This document shows, piece after piece, positions 7,879-16,517 of a DNA stretch of 64,000 bases. Below the pieces are notes generated by a model. The model searched no databases, was not told the DNA's origin, and worked only from the letters and a program-made list of their open reading frames with translations. Source of the stretch: Azospirillum brasilense (GTDB lineage: Bacteria; Pseudomonadota; Alphaproteobacteria; Azospirillales; Azospirillaceae); assembly GCF_008365405.1 (NCBI RefSeq), contig NZ_QOKV01000002.1, positions 310,001-374,000 of the forward strand, written 5' to 3'. The position numbers were made by a program, and so were the translations under genes. Within the stretch, counting starts at the first letter, position 1. Every line of letters starts with the position of its first letter.

Positions 7879-9051
7879 ATGGTGAGGACGATCGACGGGA
7901 CGGAGGCGCTGACGGCCGACATGACCGCGTGGCGGCGCGACCTGCACGCCCACCCGGAAACGGCCTTCGAGGAGGAGCGGACCAGCGATTTCGTGGCGGA
8001 GAAGTTGGCCTCCTTCGGGCTGGAGGTTCACCGCGGCCTCGCCAAGACCGGCGTGGTCGGCGTGCTGCGCAACGGCGAGGGGCCGGCGGTCGCCTTCCGC
8101 GCCGACATGGACGCCCTGCACATCCACGAGCAGACCAACCTGCCCCATGCCTCGCGCAATCCGGGGCGCATGCACGCCTGCGGGCATGACGGGCACACGG
8201 CGATGCTGCTGGGCGCGGCGCGCCACCTGTCGGCGCACCCGAACTTCCAGGGCACCATCGCCTTCGTCTTCCAGCCTGCGGAGGAAAACGAGGGCGGCGG
8301 GCGCGTGATGGTCGAGGACGGGCTGTTCGAGAAATTCCCCGTCGAGCAGGTCTACGGCATGCACAACTGGCCGGGGCTGGAAGTCGGCAAGATCGCGCTT
8401 CGCCCCGGCCCGATCATGGCCGCCTACGACATCTTCGAACTGACCCTGACCGGCAAGGGCACCCACGCCGCCATGCCGCATCTGGGCACCGACACGATCC
8501 TGGCCGGCACCCAGATCGTCAACGCCTGGCAGACCATCGCCAGCCGCAGCGTGCATCCCGTCGATTCCGCCGTGGTCAGCGTCACGCAGTTCCACGCGGG
8601 CGACACGTGGAATGTCCTTCCCGCCACCGCCGTCCTGCGGGGAACCACCCGCAGCTTCCGCAAGGAGGTGCAGGACATGGTGGAGCGGCGCATGGGCGAA
8701 CTGGCCAAGGCCATCGCCGGGGGCTTCGGGATCGAGGCGGAGATGCGCTACGAGCGCCGCTACCCCTCCACGGTGAACGAGGCCGGGGCGACCGAGCTGG
8801 CCCGCCGCGCCGCCGCCGGAGTCGTCGGCGAATCGGGGCTGGACCTGGATCCGATGCCCAGCATGGGCGCCGAGGATTTCGCCTTCATGCTGCAGCAGCG
8901 GCCGGGCTGCTACGTCTGGGTCGGCGCCGGGCCGTCGGACGGCGGGCGGAACCTGCACAGCCCGCATTACGACTTCAACGACGCGGTCCTGCCCATCGGC
9001 CTCAGCTATTGGGTGCGGCTGGCCGAAACGGTGCTGCCGCGCGCGGCGTGA
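7879..9051 (+). CDS. M20 family amidohydrolase (hippurate hydrolase-like)
   Basis: A 390-residue M20D metallopeptidase/amidohydrolase. It has DLHAHPETAFEEE (residues 21-33), the metal site HACGHDGHTA (99-108, with Cys101 and His103), the catalytic/metal acid in PAEENEGGG (133-141), MHNWPG (161-166) and a C-terminal NLHSPHYDF histidine. The dimerisation 'lid' domain lies between. Relatives hydrolyse N-acyl amino acids, hippurate or indole-acetyl-amino-acid conjugates in the cytoplasm. ATG 7879 follows CAGGGAACCAGGGAC. It is divergent from tetR and may share its operator. The exact acyl amino acid substrate cannot be told. Confidence 0.88.
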   Translation: MVRTIDGTEALTADMTAWRRDLHAHPETAFEEERTSDFVAEKLASFGLEVHRGLAKTGVVGVLRNGEGPAVAFRADMDALHIHEQTNLPHASRNPGRMHACGHDGHTAMLLGAARHLSAHPNFQGTIAFVFQPAEENEGGGRVMVEDGLFEKFPVEQVYGMHNWPGLEVGKIALRPGPIMAAYDIFELTLTGKGTHAAMPHLGTDTILAGTQIVNAWQTIASRSVHPVDSAVVSVTQFHAGDTWNVLPATAVLRGTTRSFRKEVQDMVERRMGELAKAIAGGFGIEAEMRYERRYPSTVNEAGATELARRAAAGVVGESGLDLDPMPSMGAEDFAFMLQQRPGCYVWVGAGPSDGGRNLHSPHYDFNDAVLPIGLSYWVRLAETVLPRAA

Positions 9052-9068
9052 TGGCTATTGCACCCGCC

Positions 9069-9213
9069 ATCCCCTCTCCCGCCCCGGGAGAGGGAGGGGC
9101 CCGCCGCATCGCGGCGGGAGGGTGAGGGTGCCGGCAAGACGCAGCGCCCTGATACTCGCGTGACCCTCACCCGCCCGCTGCGCGGGCACCCTCTCCCGGG
9201 GCGGGAGAGGGAT
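9069..9213. repeat. REP-like G/C-rich inverted repeat element
   Basis: Two arms, ATCCCCTCTCCCGCCCCGGG at the left end and CTCTCCCGGGGCGGGAGAGG at the right end, are inverted copies about 100 bp apart. The interior has a second inverted pair (GGTGAGGGT and ACCCTCAC) and short GCGGG hairpins. The element lies directly after the M20 gene stop codon. The architecture is that of REP/MITE-like intergenic elements and it can fold into a large cruciform. A related element occurs at 60700-60805. Confidence 0.75.
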
Positions 9214-9246
9214 TACAGGACACCGCCATAATTCCGGCAGCTTTGT

Positions 9247-9276
9247 ACAAACCATTCCTATCTCCCTATGGTTTGT
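9247..9276. promoter_or_regulatory. 30-bp inverted-repeat operator before the oxidoreductase/ABC operon
   Basis: ACAAACCAT (9247-9255) and ATGGTTTGT (9268-9276) form a perfect 9-bp inverted repeat with a 12-bp spacer. It lies 107-136 bp upstream of the chosen GTG start of the flavin oxidoreductase, in an AT-richer promoter-like stretch. Size and symmetry suit a dimeric regulator such as a GntR or LysR protein. No cognate regulator gene adjoins it, so the binding protein is unknown. Confidence 0.6.
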
Positions 9277-9382
9277 GTATGAAACAGGAAAATTACTGCG
9301 TCCTCTCCATGGTAATTGCCCGGGTATGCAATTTGTCCCATGATCGGGCCGATTTCACCCGACAGACGTGGGACAAGGCACG

Positions 9383-10708
9383 GTGAAGGCGATAGAGAAC
9401 AAGACCGGTGTTCCTGGAACCGGCGGCATCTGGCAGCGGCCCGACTCCCTGTGGGAGGCCACGGCCCCGCCGCCGCCGGCCCTTCCGGCGCTTGAACACG
9501 CGGTGGAGACCGACCTGCTGGTGATCGGCGGCGGCTTCACCGGCTTGTCGGCGGCCCTGCACGCCGCCGAATCGGGCAAGCGCGCCGTCGTGCTGGAGGC
9601 GTCGGAGATCGGGCGCGGCGCGTCCGGGCGCAACAACGGGCAGGTCATCCCGACCTTGACCCGCCCCGACCCCGAGGACCTCGTCGCCAAGTTCGGGCCG
9701 GAACGGGGCGAGCGCTTCGTCGCGCTGATCCGCGACAGCGCCGACACCCTGTTCGCCCTGATCCGCCGCCTGGGCATCGATTGCGCGGCCGAGCAGACCG
9801 GCTGGGTGCAGCCGGTCCATTCGCCGGGCCGCATCGCCATCGCCGAGCGGCGGGCGAAGCAATGGGGCAGCCGGGGCGCTCCGGTGGAGCTGCTCGACCG
9901 CGCCGGCATTTCGGAGCTGCTGGGCACCGACGCCTATTACGGCGGCTGGATGAACCGCAGCGGCGGCCACATCAACCCGCTGGCCTTGGCCCGCGGGCTG
10001 GCCGGCAAGGCGGTCGAGGCCGGCGCGTCGGTCTTCATCAACTCCCCCGCCCTGTCGGTGGAGCGGCGCGGCGACCGCTGGGTGGCCCGGACGCCGGGCG
10101 GCACGGTGACCGCCCATTCCCTGGTGCTGGGCACCAACGGCTACGCCGCCGCCATATTTCCGGAGATCCGCACGGAGGTCGTGCCGGTCCTGTCCTGGCA
10201 GATGGCCACCCAGCCGCTGGACGAGGCGCAGCGGCGCAGCATCCTGCCCGGCCGTCAGGCCATGTCGGACACCCACGGCGACCTGCGCTTCATGCGCTAC
10301 ACCGCCGACCACCGGCTGGTCAGCGGCGGCGCGCTGTTGGTCCCCATCGACGGGGCCGACCGGCTGCGGCGTATCGTCGGCCTGCGGCTGGCCTCCATGT
10401 TCCCCACCTTGCGCGGGCTGCGGTTCGACCATGTGTGGAACGGGCGGATCGCCATGACCACCGACTACACCCCGCGCGTCCACCAGCTCGGCCCCAACGC
10501 CTTCACCTGGGCGGGCTGCAACGGGCGCGGCGTCGCCTTGTCCGTCTCGCTGGGACGGGAGCTGGCTTATGCGGCGCTGGGCCGCGATCCCGCGGAACTG
10601 GCGCTGCCGCTGACCGAGCCGCGCCCCCTGCCCTTCAACGACCTGCTGCAACGCATCGGGCCGTTCAAACTCCTGCAATACCGCTGGAACGACATCCGGG
10701 AAATCTGA
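9383..10708 (+). CDS. FAD-dependent oxidoreductase, DAO family
   Basis: A 441-residue flavoprotein with the dinucleotide fold DLLVIGGGFTGLSAALHAAE (GGGFTG at residues 49-54). A GASGRNNGQV segment and a C-terminal WAGCNGRGVALSVSLG FAD motif are typical of glycine/D-amino-acid oxidase and gamma-glutamylputrescine oxidoreductase relatives. The N-terminal WQRPDSLWEAT segment also resembles PuuB-like proteins. No ATG is available. GTG 9383 is preferred because AAGG lies 5 bp upstream; GTG 9368 is the alternative. It is the first gene of the operon leading into two ATC-hydrolase family genes and a Liv-type importer, so it probably oxidises the amine of the imported compound or an intermediate. Confidence 0.85.
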   Translation: MKAIENKTGVPGTGGIWQRPDSLWEATAPPPPALPALEHAVETDLLVIGGGFTGLSAALHAAESGKRAVVLEASEIGRGASGRNNGQVIPTLTRPDPEDLVAKFGPERGERFVALIRDSADTLFALIRRLGIDCAAEQTGWVQPVHSPGRIAIAERRAKQWGSRGAPVELLDRAGISELLGTDAYYGGWMNRSGGHINPLALARGLAGKAVEAGASVFINSPALSVERRGDRWVARTPGGTVTAHSLVLGTNGYAAAIFPEIRTEVVPVLSWQMATQPLDEAQRRSILPGRQAMSDTHGDLRFMRYTADHRLVSGGALLVPIDGADRLRRIVGLRLASMFPTLRGLRFDHVWNGRIAMTTDYTPRVHQLGPNAFTWAGCNGRGVALSVSLGRELAYAALGRDPAELALPLTEPRPLPFNDLLQRIGPFKLLQYRWNDIREI

Positions 10709-10710
10709 CG

Positions 10711-11244
10711 ATGACTGAAGACACCAAGGCTCCTGCCTTTGCACCCGCCGCTGGCGCCGCCCCGGACCACGCCACGCAGCTGCGCAACGCCTACGCGATG
10801 CGGGCCGCGTCCTACGCCCATATGTTCGATGTGCTGCGCGAGCGCTACGGCACCGAGACGGCGCTGGACATCGGGCGCGAGGCGACCCGCCGCCTGGGCG
10901 AGGCGATGGGCGTGAAGTACGCGGCGCACGGCCCCGACGACTTGGCCGGCCTGTGCCACGCCTTCCTCGACGGCATCCCCAACCGCGATTCCATGTTCGC
11001 GCCGGAGATCAAGCGCTGCGACGGCGACGCGCTGGAAATCCATTTCCACCGCTGTCCCTTGAAGGAGGCGTGGCAGGCCCAGGGCAAGTCCGACGAGGAT
11101 CTGGAGCTGCTCTGCAACATGGCCGGCGCCATCGACGGCGGCCTGTTCGAGGCGGCCGGCTTCGTCTTCCGCGGCGAGACCTGGAAGCCCGGCGACGAGG
11201 GCTGTTGCCGCCTGAAGGTCCTGCCCGGCCCGAAGGCCGCCTGA
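10711..11244 (+). CDS. L-2-amino-thiazoline-4-carboxylic acid hydrolase family protein (paralogue 1)
   Basis: A 177-residue protein beginning 2 bp after the oxidoreductase stop. It shows the organisation of the ATC-hydrolase family (PF14196): a helical N-terminal half (LDIGREATRRLGEAMG), then HFHRCPLKEAW and a cysteine-bearing LCNMAGAIDGGLFEAAGF segment, ending in GCCRLKV. The founding enzyme opens the thiazoline ring of L-ATC to a carbamoyl-cysteine. The family is broad and the true substrate here is unknown. It is divergent from the second paralogue at the end of the same operon. Family assignment is from motif recognition, not a profile search. Confidence 0.72.
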   Translation: MTEDTKAPAFAPAAGAAPDHATQLRNAYAMRAASYAHMFDVLRERYGTETALDIGREATRRLGEAMGVKYAAHGPDDLAGLCHAFLDGIPNRDSMFAPEIKRCDGDALEIHFHRCPLKEAWQAQGKSDEDLELLCNMAGAIDGGLFEAAGFVFRGETWKPGDEGCCRLKVLPGPKAA

Positions 11245-11326
11245 TCCGCCGAATAAGCCACCCAACCGTACGACGCTGCCCAACACCGGCCTCGAAGCCG
11301 GCCTTCACAAGAAAGGTTCACACGCG

Positions 11327-12439
11327 ATGACCGCCCTGAAGACCGCCTCCCTCGCCGCCCTCATGACGGCCGCCCTGGCCGGCACTGCCCTGGCCGCCGA
11401 CACCGTGAAGATCGGCTACCAGCTGCCGCTGACCGGCGAGACCGCCCAGTACGGCCAGGACTTCCGCAAGGCCGCCGAGATCGCCCTGGCCGAGTTCAAC
11501 GCGTCGGGCAAGCCCTTCAAGGCGGAGATCGTCTTCGAGGACAGCCGCTCCGACGCCAAGGAAGGCACCAACATCGCCCGCAAGTTCGTGGACGACAAGG
11601 CGATCGTCGGCGTGCTGGGCGACTTCACCTCGGGTGTGTCGATGGCCTCGGCGCAGGTCTACAAGGACGCCGGGATGCCGCAGCTCTCCCAGACGGCCTC
11701 GCACCCCGACTACACCAAGATCTCCAAGTACCAGTTCCGCAACATCGCCACCCAGGCGCAGGAAGGCCCCTACAACGCCAAGTGGATGCTGTCCAAGGGC
11801 TACAAGAACATCGCCGTCATCGCCGAACAGACCGACTGGGGCCAGTCCGTCGTCTCCGGCTTCACCGACGGCGTGAAGGCCAACGGCGGCACGGTGGTCT
11901 TCTCCGAGTTCTTCAACCGCGGCCTGAAGGACTACCGTTCGCTGATCAGCAAGCTGGAGCGCGCGAAGCCGGACGCCATCTACACCGGCTTCTTCTACGA
12001 GGACGGTGCGCAGTTCCTGCGTCAGGTGCAGCAGCTCGGCATCAAGACCCCGGTCTACTCGACCTCGGCCGCCTACAGCCCGAAGTTGATCGAGCTGGCC
12101 GGCGAAGCGGCCGAGGGCGTGCACCTGACCTCCAACTTCCTGCCGACCGACCCGGCCCCGCACATCCAGCATTTCGTGACGGAGTGGAAGGCCGCCTCCA
12201 ACGGCGCGGTTCCGGGCCAGTTCCCGGCCCAGGCCTATGACGCCGTGCGCATCATGCTGGCGGCGGTCGAGAAGGCCTACCCGAACCCGACCCGCGAGAA
12301 GGTGCGCGACGCCCTGGCCCAGACCAAGGACTTCGCCGGCGTGACCGGCAAGACCAGCTTCAGCGCCGACCGCGAGGCCGAGAAGGAGCTGGTGAAGGTC
12401 GAGGTCAAGGGCGGCGCCTTCGTGCCGGTCGCCGACTGA
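11327..12439 (+). CDS. branched-chain amino acid-type ABC transporter substrate-binding protein
   Basis: A 370-residue periplasmic binding protein. The signal peptide MTALKTASLAALMTAALAG ends at ALA-AD (about residue 23-24) and the mature protein begins TVKIGYQLPLTGETAQYG, the standard opening of Leu/Ile/Val-binding family 4 proteins. Later segments FEDSRSDAKEGTNIARKFV and QTDWGQSVVSGF match the two-lobed fold. A strong AAAGG site precedes ATG 11327. It is the binding protein for the LivHMGF genes that follow. The specificity of this family is wide (amino acids, amides, urea, aromatic acids), and the neighbouring hydrolases suggest a cyclic or amidino amino acid. Confidence 0.93.
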   Translation: MTALKTASLAALMTAALAGTALAADTVKIGYQLPLTGETAQYGQDFRKAAEIALAEFNASGKPFKAEIVFEDSRSDAKEGTNIARKFVDDKAIVGVLGDFTSGVSMASAQVYKDAGMPQLSQTASHPDYTKISKYQFRNIATQAQEGPYNAKWMLSKGYKNIAVIAEQTDWGQSVVSGFTDGVKANGGTVVFSEFFNRGLKDYRSLISKLERAKPDAIYTGFFYEDGAQFLRQVQQLGIKTPVYSTSAAYSPKLIELAGEAAEGVHLTSNFLPTDPAPHIQHFVTEWKAASNGAVPGQFPAQAYDAVRIMLAAVEKAYPNPTREKVRDALAQTKDFAGVTGKTSFSADREAEKELVKVEVKGGAFVPVAD

Positions 12440-12493
12440 TCGGCGCACATCCTTCCGACCCGATAGCCTAACGATCTCCAGCGAACGGCCCGC

Positions 12494-13408
12494 ATGATCG
12501 ACCCTTATTACCTCCAGCAGCTCGCCATCGGGCTGTCGCTGGGGATGACCTACGCGCTGATGGCGATCGGCTTCACGCTGATCTTCGGCGTGCTGAACGT
12601 CGTCAACTTCGCCCATGGCGAGGTCTACACGCTGGGCGCCTTCGCCGGGCTGGTGCTGATTTCCGCGACGGCCCCGCCGATCTTCGCGGTGATCTTCATC
12701 GCCCTGGCGATCGGCGCCATGGCCGGATTCTCGCTGGAGCGGATCGCCTTCAAACCCTTCCGCCGCTTCACCGACGAGGCGTCGCTGAAGTCGCGGGCGA
12801 TGCGCGAATCCACCCTGCTCTCCTCGCTCGCCGTGTCCATCGTGGTGCGCGAGGCGCTGGAGATCGTGTTCGGGTCGCAGATGCGCTCCGTCCCGTTCGA
12901 GTATCTCATCAACACGCCGGTGCGCATCGGGCCGGTGATCCTGGTGACCGGCGACTTCATCATCTTCGGCGTGGCCGCGGCGATGCTGATCGGCCTCCAG
13001 TATCTGCTGACCCGCACCCGCATCGGTCTGTCGATCCGGGCGGTGTCCAACAACCCGCTGGGCGCCAAGTATGTCGGCATCGACACCGACCGCACCATCA
13101 TCATGACCTTTGTCGTCGGCTCGATGATGGGGGCGGCGGCCGGCATCCTGACGGGGCTCTATTACGGGGCGATCTTCCCCGCCATGGGCTTCGTGCCCGG
13201 CATCAAGGCCTTCGTCGCCATGGTGATGGGCGGGCTGTCCTCGATCCCCGGTGCGGTGATCTGCGCCCTGATCCTGGGCATCTCGGAGAGCATGGCGACG
13301 ACCTTCGTGTCGTCGGGCTGGTCGGACATGGTGGCCTACGGCTTCCTGATCCTGACCCTGATCTTCTTCCCCAACGGATTGTTCGGAGCGCGCCGTGAAC
13401 GTGTCTGA
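12494..13408 (+). CDS. livH: branched-chain amino acid-type ABC transporter permease LivH
   Basis: A 304-residue inner-membrane permease with about eight hydrophobic segments. The opening YLQQLAIGLSLGMTYALMAIGFTLIFGVLNVVNFAHGE is the hallmark of LivH, and the C-terminal cytoplasmic EAA-like loop precedes GGLSSIPGAVICALILGISE. It overlaps livM by 14 bp. It carries an unusual 25-residue charged insertion (FKPFRRFTDEASLKSRAMRE) after the third hydrophobic segment, also seen in non-branched-chain importers of this family. Confidence 0.93.
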   Translation: MIDPYYLQQLAIGLSLGMTYALMAIGFTLIFGVLNVVNFAHGEVYTLGAFAGLVLISATAPPIFAVIFIALAIGAMAGFSLERIAFKPFRRFTDEASLKSRAMRESTLLSSLAVSIVVREALEIVFGSQMRSVPFEYLINTPVRIGPVILVTGDFIIFGVAAAMLIGLQYLLTRTRIGLSIRAVSNNPLGAKYVGIDTDRTIIMTFVVGSMMGAAAGILTGLYYGAIFPAMGFVPGIKAFVAMVMGGLSSIPGAVICALILGISESMATTFVSSGWSDMVAYGFLILTLIFFPNGLFGARRERV

Positions 13409-14423
13409 TTTGTCGGCGCCGCGGCGCGGGCAAGGCGCGCTGATTCCGCTCCTGCTCGCCCTGCTGGTCTTCGTGGGGCTGCCGGCCATGCTGGCCGGCT
13501 TCGACCGCGGTTATTTCTACCAGATCGCCAATCTGGCGCTGATCTTCATCCTGCTGTCCGCCTCCATGCATCTGGTCACCGGGGTGGCCGGGCTGCTGCA
13601 TCTCGGGCACGCCGCCTTCTACGGGGTCGGCGCCTACACCGCCGCCCTGCTCTCGACCAAGTTCGGGCTGGGCTTCACCGTGACGCTGCCGCTGTCCGGT
13701 CTGGTGGCGGCGCTGATCGCCTTCCTGGTGGCGCTGCCGACCATGCGGCTGGTCAGCATTTATTTCGCGGTGGCGACGCTGGCGATCGGGCAGATGCTCT
13801 ATCTGGTCATGCTGAACTGGGTGGAGTTCACCAAGGGTCCCAACGGCATCATCGTCACCAAGGGGCTTGAGCTGTTCGGCTTCAGCCTGTCGGGCCGGCT
13901 CGCCACCTACTACACGGTGGCGACGGTGGTGGCGCTGTGCGTGCTGGCGATCGGGCGGCTCAGCCACTCCTACTACGGCAACGCCCTGCGCTCGATCCGC
14001 GAGGACGACCAGTGCGCCGACGCCATGGGCGTCAGCACGGCGCGCCTGAAGATGGAGGCCTTCACCCTGTCGGCCTTCTTCGCCGGGGTGGCGGGCAGCC
14101 TGTGGGCGCACATGACCGGCTACATCTCGCCGGGCGACTTCAAGTTCTCCGAATCAATCCTGATCCTGGCGATGGTGGTGGTGGGCGGCCTGGGCAGCCT
14201 GCCCGGCGCGGTGATCGGCGCGCTTCTGCTGATCCTGCTGCCGGAGGGGCTGCGCGCCTTCGGCGACTTCCGCAACATCATGGTCGGTCTGGTGATGTTC
14301 CTGTCGATCCTGCTGCTGCCCAAGGGCCTGCTGGGCGAGGTCTCCGCGCTCCAGCTCGCGCGGCGCCAGTTGGGCGCGGCGTGGCGCAACACCGTGAAGG
14401 GCGAAGGGATCGGCTGGCGATGA
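13395..14423 (+). CDS. livM: branched-chain amino acid-type ABC transporter permease LivM
   Basis: A 342-residue permease starting at GTG 13395 inside the end of livH. It has about nine membrane segments and the LivM signatures HLVTGVAGLLHLGHAAFYGVGAY near residues 56-78 and GGLGSLPGAVIGALLLILLPE near the C-terminus. It pairs with LivH to form the translocation channel. Its stop codon overlaps the livG start (ATGA), indicating translational coupling. Confidence 0.93.
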   Translation: MNVSDLSAPRRGQGALIPLLLALLVFVGLPAMLAGFDRGYFYQIANLALIFILLSASMHLVTGVAGLLHLGHAAFYGVGAYTAALLSTKFGLGFTVTLPLSGLVAALIAFLVALPTMRLVSIYFAVATLAIGQMLYLVMLNWVEFTKGPNGIIVTKGLELFGFSLSGRLATYYTVATVVALCVLAIGRLSHSYYGNALRSIREDDQCADAMGVSTARLKMEAFTLSAFFAGVAGSLWAHMTGYISPGDFKFSESILILAMVVVGGLGSLPGAVIGALLLILLPEGLRAFGDFRNIMVGLVMFLSILLLPKGLLGEVSALQLARRQLGAAWRNTVKGEGIGWR

Positions 14424-15187
14424 CCCATCTTCTCGACATCCGCAACGTCAGCCGCCGCTTCGGCGGCGTGCTGGCGGTCAACGACGTGACCGGCCATGTG
14501 GACGAGGGCGAGCTGGTCGGGCTGATCGGTCCGAACGGCGCCGGCAAGACCACCCTGTTCAACCTGATCTCCGGCTTCACGCCGCTGTCGTCGGGCACCG
14601 TCGCCTTCGACGGCAAGACCATCAGCGGGCTGAAGACCAACCAGGTGGCCCGGCTGGGCATCAGCCGCACCTTCCAGAACCTGCGCGTCTTCCCGAACAT
14701 GTCGGTCTTCGACAACGTGTCGGTGGGCGCGGTGGGCGCGCTGCCGCAGGGGGCGCTGGGCGCGCTGTTCGGCTCCCTCGCCGGGGGGGGCGCCCGGTCC
14801 GCCGAGATCAGCCGCCGCACCTGGGAGGCGCTGGAGGCCGTCGGCCTGACCCATGTGGCGGGCGAACTGGCGGCCAACCTGCCCTACGGCCAGCGCAAGT
14901 ATCTGGAGATCGCCCGCGCCCTGGCGATGCAGCCGCGCTTCCTGATCCTCGACGAACCCGCCGCCGGCCTGAACGACACCGAAACCCGCGCGCTGGCCGA
15001 CTTCATCAAGCGCCTGCACGGCACCGGCCTGACCATCATGCTGGTGGAGCACGACATGACCCTGGTCATGAGCATCTGCCAGCGCATCCTGGTGCTCGCC
15101 TCCGGCCGCAAGATCGCCGACGGCCCGCCCGACGCCATCCGCCGCGATCCGGCGGTCCTGGAAGCCTACCTGGGGGTGGACGCATGA
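14420..15187 (+). CDS. livG: ABC transporter ATP-binding protein LivG
   Basis: A 255-residue ATPase. Walker A is GPNGAGKTT (about residues 36-44), the Q-loop follows in the FQNLRVF segment, and the signature is the LivG-type LPYGQRKYLEIARAL in place of LSGGQ. Walker B is FLILDEPAAGL and the H-loop is LVEHDM. The start ATG 14420 overlaps the livM stop. It energises import together with LivF. Confidence 0.94.
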   Translation: MTHLLDIRNVSRRFGGVLAVNDVTGHVDEGELVGLIGPNGAGKTTLFNLISGFTPLSSGTVAFDGKTISGLKTNQVARLGISRTFQNLRVFPNMSVFDNVSVGAVGALPQGALGALFGSLAGGGARSAEISRRTWEALEAVGLTHVAGELAANLPYGQRKYLEIARALAMQPRFLILDEPAAGLNDTETRALADFIKRLHGTGLTIMLVEHDMTLVMSICQRILVLASGRKIADGPPDAIRRDPAVLEAYLGVDA

Positions 15188-15909
15188 GCCAGCCGCACTC
15201 CAATGGCCCGATCCTCACGATCGAGAACCTGCACGTCACCATGGGGCCGCAGGAGATCCTGCACGGCATCGACCTGACCGTGGCGCAGGGCGCCATCGTC
15301 GCCGTGCTGGGCTCCAACGGCGTCGGCAAGACCACGTTGATGCGGGCGATCTCGGGCGTCTACCGGGCGAGCCGGGGCAGCATCGCCTTCCGCGGCGAGG
15401 CCATCGCCAACCTGCCCGCCCACCGCATCGTGAAGCTCGGCCTGTCGCAGGCGCCGGAGGGCCGCCAGATCTTCTCCAACATGAGCGTGCGGGAGAATCT
15501 GGTGCTCGGCGGCAGCGACGTCGGGCTCGGCGAACTCGACCGGATGCTCGACATGTTCCCGGTCCTGCGCGAGCGCCTGCGCCAGAACGCCGGGTCGCTG
15601 TCGGGCGGCGAGCAGCAGATGCTGTGCATCGCCCGCGCCCTGATGCGCCGCCCCGCCCTGCTTCTGCTCGACGAGCCGTCGCTGGGGCTCGCCCCGATGG
15701 TGGTCGCGCAGATCTTCGATCTGGTGCAGCGCATCCGGGCGGAGGGCGTGTCGATCCTGCTGGTCGAGCAGAACGCCCGCGCCGCCCTGCGGGTCGCCGA
15801 CCACGCGGCGGTGATGGAGGACGGGCGCATCGTGCTGGCCGGTCCGGCCGCACAATTGCGTGACGACCCCCGCATCGCCGAAGCCTATCTCGGCGGGCAC
15901 GCGCATTAA
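15184..15909 (+). CDS. livF: ABC transporter ATP-binding protein LivF
   Basis: A 241-residue ATPase whose start overlaps the livG stop (ATGA at 15184). Walker A is GSNGVGKTT, the signature LSGGEQQMLCIARAL is canonical, Walker B is LLLLDEPSLGL and the switch histidine region is LVEQNARAAL as in other LivF proteins, where the usual His is replaced by Gln. It completes the importer and is followed 11 bp later by the second ATC-hydrolase family gene. Confidence 0.94.
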   Translation: MSQPHSNGPILTIENLHVTMGPQEILHGIDLTVAQGAIVAVLGSNGVGKTTLMRAISGVYRASRGSIAFRGEAIANLPAHRIVKLGLSQAPEGRQIFSNMSVRENLVLGGSDVGLGELDRMLDMFPVLRERLRQNAGSLSGGEQQMLCIARALMRRPALLLLDEPSLGLAPMVVAQIFDLVQRIRAEGVSILLVEQNARAALRVADHAAVMEDGRIVLAGPAAQLRDDPRIAEAYLGGHAH

Positions 15910-15920
15910 CGGAGATCATA

Positions 15921-16424
15921 ATGACCGAACCGACCGACACGCCCGCGGCCAAGCCCGCGATGGGCATGCTGGAGCGCCGCGGGATCGAGGCGGCGATCCT
16001 GAAGCCGGTCTATGAGGAGATGGCGGCCCGGCTGGGCGAGGCGGTGGCGCAGGAGATCCTGGGCGCCGCCATCACCCGCGCCGCGGTGGAGTCCGCCGCC
16101 GCCTTCGCCGCGACCGAGCCGAACGGCACCAACCTGACCAGCTTCGCCGACCTGCAGCCCCTGTGGACCAAGGACGACGCGCTGCGCCTGGAGGTGCTGC
16201 ACCAGGACGAGACCCGGTTCGACTACAACGTCACCCGCTGCCGCTACGCCGAGATGTACCGGGAGATGGGGCTCGGTCACATCGGCCACCTGCTGTCCTG
16301 CAACCGCGACGCCGCCTTCTGCACGGGCTACGACCCGTCGATCAAGATGGAGCGGACGCAGACCATCATGCAGGGCGCCAGCCATTGCGATTTCCGCTAC
16401 CGCGTGGACAAGCCGGAAGGCTGA
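15921..16424 (+). CDS. L-2-amino-thiazoline-4-carboxylic acid hydrolase family protein (paralogue 2)
   Basis: A 167-residue protein with GGAG ten bases before ATG 15921, the last gene of the operon. The C-terminal half carries the most conserved ATC-hydrolase block: VTRCRYAEMYREMG, then LLSCNRDAAFCTGYDPSIKM and QGASHCDFRY, with conserved cysteines, Asp and His. It lacks a signal peptide and is presumably cytoplasmic. It is distant from paralogue 1 at 10711-11244; the two may be subunits of one enzyme or act on successive intermediates. Substrate not established. Confidence 0.8.
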   Translation: MTEPTDTPAAKPAMGMLERRGIEAAILKPVYEEMAARLGEAVAQEILGAAITRAAVESAAAFAATEPNGTNLTSFADLQPLWTKDDALRLEVLHQDETRFDYNVTRCRYAEMYREMGLGHIGHLLSCNRDAAFCTGYDPSIKMERTQTIMQGASHCDFRYRVDKPEG

Positions 16425-16446
16425 ACAGAGAGAACCCAAAACGACA

Positions 16447-16483
16447 ACGGCCCGGCGTGCGGAACGCCGGGCCGTCTTTTTTT
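16447..16483 (+). terminator. rho-independent terminator closing the oxidoreductase/Liv operon
   Basis: ACGGCCCGGCGT and its complement AACGCCGGGCCGT form a 12-bp GC-rich hairpin with a four-base loop (16447-16475), followed directly by a run of T bases to 16483. This is a textbook intrinsic terminator 22 bp after the last stop codon. It also sits downstream of the convergent chemoreceptor gene. Confidence 0.92.
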
Positions 16484-16517
16484 CAGGCAAGTCTACCGTT
16501 GGTCAGGCCGCCGTTCG

